This document shows positions 57,937 to 64,000 of a stretch of 64,000 nt of DNA, in pieces. Origin of the DNA: Algibacillus agarilyticus (GTDB lineage: Bacteria; Pseudomonadota; Gammaproteobacteria; Enterobacterales; Alteromonadaceae); assembly GCF_003286125.1 (NCBI RefSeq), contig NZ_QMED01000012.1, forward strand, positions 62,314-126,313, written 5' to 3'. The notes under the pieces were generated by a model, which was given only the letters and a program-made list of their open reading frames with translations, was not told the DNA's origin and made no database searches. How positions within the stretch are numbered: position 1 is the first letter of the stretch; the number at the start of each line of letters is the position of its first letter. The position numbers and the translations under genes are program-made.

Positions 57937-58065
57937 TATAGTCTTCTCGCTCAGGTTTTATGGTTCATTGTCAGCGCTTACTCGCCCCAATCACATAATA
58001 GAGCATATGCTCATGGCGTCTCGAAGCTTGACGGCTTCCCCTAAAACCCGATCGCTTTGACTATA
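57937..58065 (+). repeat. Modular interspersed repeat, copy 7 (129-bp compact form)
   Basis: A complete 129-bp copy, nearly identical to copies 2 and 3, 23 bp past the PL7 stop and before a convergent transporter gene. The right end reads AAACCCGATCGCTTTGACTATA, the best match to the left-end inverted repeat of all copies. Confidence 0.93.
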
Positions 58066-58093
58066 ACTCAAATGACATAATGAACATATACGC

Positions 58094-58117
58094 AAGGCAG
58101 CTACAATGAGCTGCCTT
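58094..58117 (+). terminator. Probable terminator after the PL7 gene
   Basis: AAGGCAGCT, an acaatg loop and AGCTGCCTT form a perfect 9-bp stem followed by TATTT on the plus strand. It lies past the repeat element, so the repeat would be within the lyase transcript. Confidence 0.65.
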
Positions 58118-58233
58118 TATTTGGCCTGCTTTTTAATAACCTGAACTTGATTTATAGATGAGCCTACGGTGACCAATGAACTTAGTGCCAACAGGAATAA
58201 AGCCACTCTAAAATAGAATAATACGCATACAAA

Positions 58234-59124
58234 CTACCGTTTCCAAAAGACATTAATAAACGCGCCAGCCATAATCAAACCACCGCCTATTAGAGTCGAT
58301 AATGTAGGCACCTCGGCAAAAAATAACCAACCTAAAAAAATCGCAAATACGACCTGTACATAGGAATATGCCGTAGCTTTACTAGCCACTTCACTTTGCA
58401 TTGACTTAGTTAAGCCTAATTGACCCACTTGGGTAAAAATACCAACTAAAATAAGCAAACCTAAAATAGGTAACGTCGGCATAACAAAATCACTACCGAG
58501 CAATACCACTGAAATAGGTAACGCAATAAACGGAAAATAAAACACAATAACCGAGCTATCATCCGTTTTAGTTAACTTTTTAATTAAAATGTAAGCAACA
58601 CCGCTACCAAATGCACCTAATATCCCCATGGCAATACTAAACCACGGGTAATGCACAATATGGTCTTGATTAAAATTAGGTAAAACAATGGCAAAAAGAC
58701 CTAATAAACACAGCAAGATGCAGGTAATAGTCGATAATTGAATGCGTTCTTTCATAAAAAAATACGCCAAAATGGCAGTAAACACAGGGTTTAGATATTG
58801 CAGAATTGTCGCTTCAGCTAACGGCAAAGTCGTAATTGAATAGTAAACACACATTAAAGCGAATGCGCCAACAACGCCACGCGCAATTAAAAACGGTTTA
58901 TTTACGCCCCACAACGATATTTTCTTACGTTTAATATCAGCATAACTCAAAAAAATAGACACAATAGCGCGTGCTGCAACTATCTCTAATACTGGGATGC
59001 CAGCCGTACTCACCTCTTTTACACACACCGCCATCAGTGCAAACCCAAAGGCGGATAACAACATATACCAAACACCAATAGGTAGAAAATTAAATATATT
59101 CTTAAAATAAGCAGATAAATGCAT
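58234..59124 (-). CDS. EamA/DMT-family transporter
   Basis: A 296-aa, ten-helix drug/metabolite transporter made of two EamA repeats. The first repeat contains SAFGFALMAVCVKEV, a residue pattern found in the group that includes SAM and amino-acid exporters. The second has LGAFGSGVAYILIKKLTKTD. No substrate can be named. It converges on the PL7 gene and is followed upstream by a yqaA gene 86 bp away on the same strand. Confidence 0.85.
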   Translation of the reverse strand: MHLSAYFKNIFNFLPIGVWYMLLSAFGFALMAVCVKEVSTAGIPVLEIVAARAIVSIFLSYADIKRKKISLWGVNKPFLIARGVVGAFALMCVYYSITTLPLAEATILQYLNPVFTAILAYFFMKERIQLSTITCILLCLLGLFAIVLPNFNQDHIVHYPWFSIAMGILGAFGSGVAYILIKKLTKTDDSSVIVFYFPFIALPISVVLLGSDFVMPTLPILGLLILVGIFTQVGQLGLTKSMQSEVASKATAYSYVQVVFAIFLGWLFFAEVPTLSTLIGGGLIMAGAFINVFWKR

Positions 59125-59210
59125 GCAAAGAGAGACCGATAATTGAGGAAAGCGAATTCTAACGTAAAAAGCTATCGAATATAGCGTAAATATTGATACA
59201 TTATCGAAAG

Positions 59211-59654
59211 CTAATTAGCAATGTTAAGGGAGATATAGGCAACAAAGGTATAGCGTAAAAATTTACCTAACGTGACAAGCAAAACAAACCATAATAAACG
59301 AATGCGTAAAACACCGGCCACGACGGTCAATGGATCACCAATAATCGGCACCCACGAAAATAATAATAAAAACACACCATATTTTGAAAAACGCTGCTCT
59401 GCTTTTTCAAATTCGGCTTCAGACATTTTTAGCCATTTTTTAATGAGGTTGATACTAGCCCAATAGCCCAAACCATAATTGGTTAAAGACCCCAAAACAT
59501 TACCGATTGTTGCCACAAAGACCAGGTTGTTAGGTGATAATCCAGACAAAAGTAAAGTCGTTAATACAATTTCAGAACTTAGCGGCAATATTGTGGCGGC
59601 TAAAAAAGCCGATAAAAATAAGCCGATGTAACCAAGCTCAGATAAAAACGCCAT
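59211..59654 (-). CDS. yqaA: YqaA-family membrane protein (VTT/DedA domain)
   Basis: A 147-aa protein with four or five helices and the SNARE-associated/VTT fold: FLSAFLAATILPLSSEIVLT, NVLGSLTNYGLGYW, KYGVFLLLFSWVPIIGDPLT. The conserved Glu in SSEIVL and the basic WVPIIGDPLTVVAGVLRI loop fit the DedA/YqaA family. Members relate to membrane energetics and lipid carrier flipping (DedA/PopT work); a specific role is not assigned. Confidence 0.88.
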   Translation of the reverse strand: MAFLSELGYIGLFLSAFLAATILPLSSEIVLTTLLLSGLSPNNLVFVATIGNVLGSLTNYGLGYWASINLIKKWLKMSEAEFEKAEQRFSKYGVFLLLFSWVPIIGDPLTVVAGVLRIRLLWFVLLVTLGKFLRYTFVAYISLNIAN

Positions 59655-59975
59655 TTAAAAATTCCGGTTATCATTTATATTTATTGTTGAATCAGCATTA
59701 TACCTAAGTCAGTCGATATACATGAAAATTAAGAAATGAAAATTATAAAAAACATTAAAGTCGGTTATAAATGGTGAATATAAGCGGTAGCGCATTAATC
59801 TCGTCAATAATCACGTTTAATCGTTTGCTCACCCTTTGGGCTATAAACAAAAAGGGCTAACCTCTGTTAGCCCAATATGTGAAAGACAATTAAAACCACG
59901 AAGTAATGCTAATTCATACCCCAAAATTGTCCGCGAAAGTTCAACAAGGCCTTATATTACAATAAACACCCCATA
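59655..59975. other. Intergenic region between yqaA and the GH86 gene
   Basis: 321 bp containing the GH86 terminator (59849-59873). There is no plausible protein-coding gene. It should also hold the yqaA promoter close to 59700. Confidence 0.45.
59849..59873 (-). terminator. Intrinsic terminator of the GH86 gene
   Basis: On the minus strand GGGCTAAC, an AGAG loop and GTTAGCCC form a perfect 8-bp stem followed by TTTTTG. It lies about 100 bp after the GH86 stop. Confidence 0.8.
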
Positions 59976-62066
59976 TTACAGCACACGGTCTAAAGGACGA
60001 GTAGCCGCAAAATATTGCAGAGTTACCGTTGTTATAAAGCCACCAGAATCAGGATACGTTAACGTAACCTCGTTATTCTCCTTTATGAGTTCAGCGGGTA
60101 CAGGCACTTCAACAACACCAAAAAAAGTCGGTCGACCTTTACCTTGCAAAAATTGCTCATCACCCCGTACATCAGCTGAAATAGTAACCTGAGTGCCATT
60201 AACCATTAATGTAGGTAATAATTGTTTATTATGTGCACGACCAATACCAAGCCGTAATACCGCTTCAGCATTGTCCGCTAATTTAACCCCCTCTAGCTTA
60301 AAATTAAGTGTTTTATTAGCCACAATGGCTTGCTTATAGGTATCACTATAATACTTGCTTTCAATTAATTTTTGATCGACGTTAATTGGGTTTTGATAGT
60401 CAATTTTAACCACCATGGTGGCTTCAGCATTAATAGTTAATGCATCAGGTAAATGAGCATAATGGTTGTCTGACAATACAGGGACTTGCTTGGCATCAGC
60501 AAATGAATGTTTGATTTGGACTTTTTGAATTGGGTTACCGGCCAATTTTAATTTAGCGAGTTGAAAGTCTTGCGCGGCAAAATCTAAGTTATTCACAATA
60601 ACGTATGCTGTTTTACCCTCTACATAACTATCAACGACTAAGTCCAGGTCACTTGATTTAGAATCTACACGTTTACCTTTAACATCCGACCATAACTGAT
60701 AAACCGTAACGAGTCCGGTGTAAACCCACTCATCACCCGTTTCACCCTCTCCTTCAAATTTTTGGCGTAATAAGCGCGTTTGATATGGAAACGCTTGACG
60801 ACCCCACTCACCTTTTAAAATAATAAAAGGCATGGTTTTTAAAATACGATCAGGCTTGTCTAAAAAAGTCATATAAAGTGCGTTAGTCGAATTAACTTTT
60901 TGCCAATCACGTGCTGGCTGCCATGGTTGACCACGCATAGTATGCACTTGCGAACCAAACTCAGAGATAACAATAGGTTTAACAGCACCTAATTTCATCT
61001 GAGTATATTGTTCTAACATATCAAATGTCGCTTCAACATTGCTGCCTTTGCGGTATTTTTGGCGCTTATTATGCGCCGGAAAGTCATATAAGTGCAGCGA
61101 GATGAAATCCATATTTTCGCCCGCTATATCAATAAAGGCTTTATGGCGCTCTTCCCAACGCTTAAAATTTTTCTTATCAAAATCAGGGAATGCCGCTGTA
61201 TACCCTCCCACTAACACATCACTATGTTGTGCTTTAATTTGCTTTGCAACGCTGTTATGAAAATGAAACACTTTCTGTGGATCAACAGGTTTACCTTTCG
61301 GAAAATCAGTCAACTCAAATAAAGGTTCATTGATTATTTCTATGAATTTAGGTTTTGCTTTTCCATAAGGTTCAGCTGCATCTTGTTTATAAAAATGGGT
61401 TAAATATTCAGCCATGTAATGACCCGTCGCCGTCCCTAACGGTTCGGCAGCAGTATCCGTTTGTGAAAAAGACCAACCTTGCGATGTTTTTTTACCATCA
61501 GGCCAGAACGGATGCAATTGGGCAGCAATAATCATGTCGGTACCACGATGCTCAATACTGCGAGTGTCTTTCGCTTTATCAGATTTATTAAAGGTAAAAT
61601 CACGCTTAAATTTATCACCCGTTTGTTTTAGGTGGTCGGCATCAACAAAACCGGGTCGATTAGCATCTTCTTTAGCACGCCAGCGCAAAGCGCCCGAGAT
61701 CCCGCCCGTATTACGCCCTAAATAGACATCATAACCATCTAAAAATTCATGAATAAGATCAGCCGACTCATTAGGCTTGCCTCGACTTTGTGGGTTGTTC
61801 CCCCACCAATCAGGTTCATCCATCCCTGCATGTACATTAATATATTTACGCCGATCAAATTCACCAATACCGCCGACCTCATGATTTATATCTAAATTAA
61901 CTTCAACCACAGGTAATGTATTGATAGGCTGACCTTGATAGACATATTCCGATAAGCTAACAGGCAATTTATCTTGCTTACTCGCTTTATTTTCAGTGCT
62001 TGTCTGACATCCAATAAAGCTAACTGAAATCGCAGAATATAGAATAAATTTAGCAACACGGCGCAT
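59976..62066 (-). CDS. GH86 beta-agarase / beta-porphyranase lipoprotein
   Basis: An endo-hydrolase of red-algal galactans. The ATG at 62066, preceded by GGAG nine bases upstream, gives a lipoprotein signal (SVSFIGC, Cys20), so the enzyme is probably anchored in the outer membrane. An upstream ATG (62102) would add 12 residues. The 696-aa protein shows the GH86 (beta/alpha)8 barrel with acid/base Glu247 in IEIINEPLFE and nucleophile Glu369 in VISEFG, then C-terminal beta domains. The family covers agarases and porphyranases, which cannot be told apart by reading. It is divergent from a PhoD-like gene across a 792-bp gap. Confidence 0.9.
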   Translation of the reverse strand: MRRVAKFILYSAISVSFIGCQTSTENKASKQDKLPVSLSEYVYQGQPINTLPVVEVNLDINHEVGGIGEFDRRKYINVHAGMDEPDWWGNNPQSRGKPNESADLIHEFLDGYDVYLGRNTGGISGALRWRAKEDANRPGFVDADHLKQTGDKFKRDFTFNKSDKAKDTRSIEHRGTDMIIAAQLHPFWPDGKKTSQGWSFSQTDTAAEPLGTATGHYMAEYLTHFYKQDAAEPYGKAKPKFIEIINEPLFELTDFPKGKPVDPQKVFHFHNSVAKQIKAQHSDVLVGGYTAAFPDFDKKNFKRWEERHKAFIDIAGENMDFISLHLYDFPAHNKRQKYRKGSNVEATFDMLEQYTQMKLGAVKPIVISEFGSQVHTMRGQPWQPARDWQKVNSTNALYMTFLDKPDRILKTMPFIILKGEWGRQAFPYQTRLLRQKFEGEGETGDEWVYTGLVTVYQLWSDVKGKRVDSKSSDLDLVVDSYVEGKTAYVIVNNLDFAAQDFQLAKLKLAGNPIQKVQIKHSFADAKQVPVLSDNHYAHLPDALTINAEATMVVKIDYQNPINVDQKLIESKYYSDTYKQAIVANKTLNFKLEGVKLADNAEAVLRLGIGRAHNKQLLPTLMVNGTQVTISADVRGDEQFLQGKGRPTFFGVVEVPVPAELIKENNEVTLTYPDSGGFITTVTLQYFAATRPLDRVL

Positions 62067-62858
62067 ATAAACAAACTCCAAAAAGTAAGAACACTTAAGC
62101 ATTTAAACTTAGTTGTATTATTAAATTGAAAATAAAAAGTAAAATGCAGAAAAATAGCAAAAGAAACTCATAAAAACGCATTTAGCATCATTTAAGTTCA
62201 ACAGTGTATACAAACCACCCATTGTTCACAATAAACAATACAAACAAAAAAACAAATTTGATAGATAAATTAACCAAGCCCAATAAACACATCAAAAAAC
62301 ATCTTAAAACTTTATTCCATATGAATTAATAGCATAACCAGTTAACCAAAAAACAAATTATCTAACAGGCTATTTGTAGAAACATAAATATAGGTCAAAT
62401 TTTTAAAATAGAATTAAATATTGATTTAAAATATCATGATAAGTTCAAAATTAAAAAATAAACAATTTAAAAACAACAGCTTGCAATTAAATCAATAACT
62501 AAGACAGTCTTAAATGTTATTAAGTTTATTTGTATAATACTTAAAAAAATCATCGGTCTTAAAGGCTAACAATTATTATTGCTTTACAAGAAAGATAATT
62601 TTGTTAACATTTAATTATAAACCGAACACTAAGTAAATTAACTCAAAATGAATCATAAATTAAATTTTGGCTTATTTTTATAACGTTAAACAATTTCATT
62701 TGATTTTCTCGGTTTATTTTGAATATTAAACGGATCCAGCTTTCAAAGGTTTCGATAAATATTTAGCTATCTGTCCTCTATTATTGAGGTATAGAAACGC
62801 AGAAGAACAAATAAAGTTCTTAACGATTATTCAGTGTAATTACAGTAGAAGGTTAAAT
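62067..62858. other. Long AT-rich divergent promoter region
   Basis: 792 bp separate the GH86 and PhoD-like genes, extremely AT-rich, with no ORF of note. The region must contain two promoters and probably an activator site. I see only loosely symmetrical A/T runs and cannot defend a specific box. Confidence 0.4.
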
Positions 62859-64000
62859 ATGAAAAATGACATTTCACGTCGCCAAGCATTAAAGCTGGCT
62901 GTTGCTGGCATCGCTACCGGTGCTATAGGTTGTGCTTCTACCTCTCCGAGCCCATCAAACATGATGAGTGCTACATTGCTTGATACACCAAGCCAAGATA
63001 AATGGCGCAATACCCACGATCGCATTTGGTTAGGTGGTGAGTATTGGGCTAACCCGATGGAAAATTGGCAAATAAAAGACGGCGGCGCTGAGTGTTTATC
63101 AACTGGCGGTCAACGCAGTATTCATTCACTTCCGCATCAATTAACCAACACTCAAGGTAAATTTGATGTAGCCGTTATAGTGAACAAAGTTCAGCAAGGC
63201 AGTATTGATGGCGGAGCCAGTATTAGATTAGGCATACAAAGCGATATTAGTGAATACCGCAGTAATTGCTTTGTTCAAGCAGGTTTCGACGCAGGCATCA
63301 TCAATAACGAGTTAGTCTTAGGTCAATTAAGCGCTCCATTATTAAAACCAATTGGCACACAAAAAATTAAATTACAGGTAACTGGAGAACCTCGTATTGG
63401 CGTAATGGCGGTTAAAATTGTAGCCACATTAGCAGACACAGGAGAGCAAATTGCCGCTTTAGCCGATTTTATTCCGGTAGAAAAAGTCACTGGTAACGTT
63501 GCTGTTGTCAGCAACTTTAAAACAAAAGCTGACCGAGACGGCCCTGCGCAAGGTACTCGTTATCGATTTACCGATTGGACCATCGCGGGTGACGCATTTA
63601 GTAATATACAAGCCCAAAAATTTGGTCCTATATTATGGACCATGTATACACTCAGTGATTCACGTTCTGCACAAGGCTTTATAATGAAGTTGAGTGCATT
63701 AACGGGTCCGATGGGCGTCAAAGATAACCATCATGTCGAGTTAGAAATCAATAAAGATGGAAAATGGCAAGTTATTGGGATCGCTAAATTGGATCCTGAT
63801 GCTTGGGTTGCAACATTCAATATTCCTAATTGGCAAGAAAGTAAAGACATTGAATACCGAGTCGTTTATAGAGAAAAACATCGAGATGGCACTGAAACAC
63901 CCGATACTTACGCAGGTATCATTAGAGCCAATCCTGTCGGGCGAAAAATGCGGATGGCAGGTTTAACGTGCCAAAATGATTATGCATTTCCTTATGCGCC
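62859..64000 (+). CDS. PhoD-like metallophosphatase family protein, Tat lipoprotein (partial, runs off the window)
   Basis: The 5' 380 codons of an open frame that is not closed before the window ends. It starts at ATG 62859 after AGAAGG. The N-terminus has a twin-arginine motif SRRQALK (residues 6-12) followed by a hydrophobic stretch and a lipobox (AIGC), so it should be exported folded and lipid-anchored. The first part is a beta-rich domain of unknown role (DRIWLGGEYWANPMENWQIK). The last visible residues, AGLTCQNDYAFPYAP, match the start of the PhoD-like phosphatase domain as I remember it from algal-polysaccharide loci. The metal-binding motifs lie beyond the edge, so the activity is not confirmed. 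Confidence 0.78.
   Translation, partial: MKNDISRRQALKLAVAGIATGAIGCASTSPSPSNMMSATLLDTPSQDKWRNTHDRIWLGGEYWANPMENWQIKDGGAECLSTGGQRSIHSLPHQLTNTQGKFDVAVIVNKVQQGSIDGGASIRLGIQSDISEYRSNCFVQAGFDAGIINNELVLGQLSAPLLKPIGTQKIKLQVTGEPRIGVMAVKIVATLADTGEQIAALADFIPVEKVTGNVAVVSNFKTKADRDGPAQGTRYRFTDWTIAGDAFSNIQAQKFGPILWTMYTLSDSRSAQGFIMKLSALTGPMGVKDNHHVELEINKDGKWQVIGIAKLDPDAWVATFNIPNWQESKDIEYRVVYREKHRDGTETPDTYAGIIRANPVGRKMRMAGLTCQNDYAFPYA

Overview
The window is AT-rich chromosomal DNA of a marine polysaccharide-degrading gammaproteobacterium, most likely an Alteromonadales member (Catenovulum/Paraglaciecola-like; the genus is my inference). The evidence is the gene order (uvrY-uvrC-pgsA-tRNAGly-tRNACys; ftsK-lolA-rarA-crcB-serS with a divergent ald; tusDCBE beside yccA), the Na+-NQR maturation genes apbE and nqrM, a type IVa minor-pilin operon, and algal-polysaccharide enzymes (PL7 alginate lyase, GH86 agarase/porphyranase, GH43 xylosidase). 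There is no rRNA, CRISPR array, transposase or phage gene.

Layout. 0-8.6 kb: patatin-like lipase, a chemoreceptor with its own periplasmic binding-protein-like partner, fadH, sppA. 8.8-15 kb: GH43 beta-xylosidase, then a divergent signalling pair made of a membrane PAS protein whose N-terminus looks like the plant ethylene-receptor copper site and a hybrid histidine kinase. 15-24 kb: nqrM-apbE and the fimT-pilV-pilW-pilX-pilE-pilY1 operon. 24-31 kb: tRNAs, pgsA, uvrC, uvrY, twin tRNA-Ser genes, yccA, tusDCBE and a previously uncalled 42-codon membrane gene. 31-42 kb: serS, crcB, rarA, lolA, ftsK, ald, hemH and a response regulator whose 3' end is tandemly duplicated. 42-49 kb: a catabolic operon (kduD, kduI, TRAP transporter dctPQM, DUF4861 lipoprotein) with a divergent GntR/FCD regulator and an inverted repeat between them. 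49.6-55.5 kb: LysR, fdhD, a YdeP/FdhF-type molybdoenzyme and a MauG-like dihaem peroxidase. 56-64 kb: PL7 lyase with two CBM32 modules, EamA transporter, YqaA, GH86 lipoprotein and the 5' part of a Tat-exported PhoD-like phosphatase.

How it fits together. Secreted lyases and hydrolases (PL7, GH86, GH43) would release oligosaccharides. The kdu-TRAP operon would import and isomerise unsaturated uronates (DKI to DKII to KDG) under GntR control. Pili and the chemoreceptor are compatible with attachment to, and searching for, algal material. These links are inferred from gene content and not from any shared regulatory site.

The most distinctive non-coding structure is a family of at least seven interspersed elements. 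It occurs in three sizes (129, 176 and 201 bp) built from swappable modules, each carrying its own perfect dyad, with imperfect terminal inverted repeats beginning TATAGTC. It resembles the ERIC/MITE class in architecture but I do not recognise the sequence. A second, shorter hairpin family (TATACcCgAGTcACTTCAAGATGC arms) is also present.
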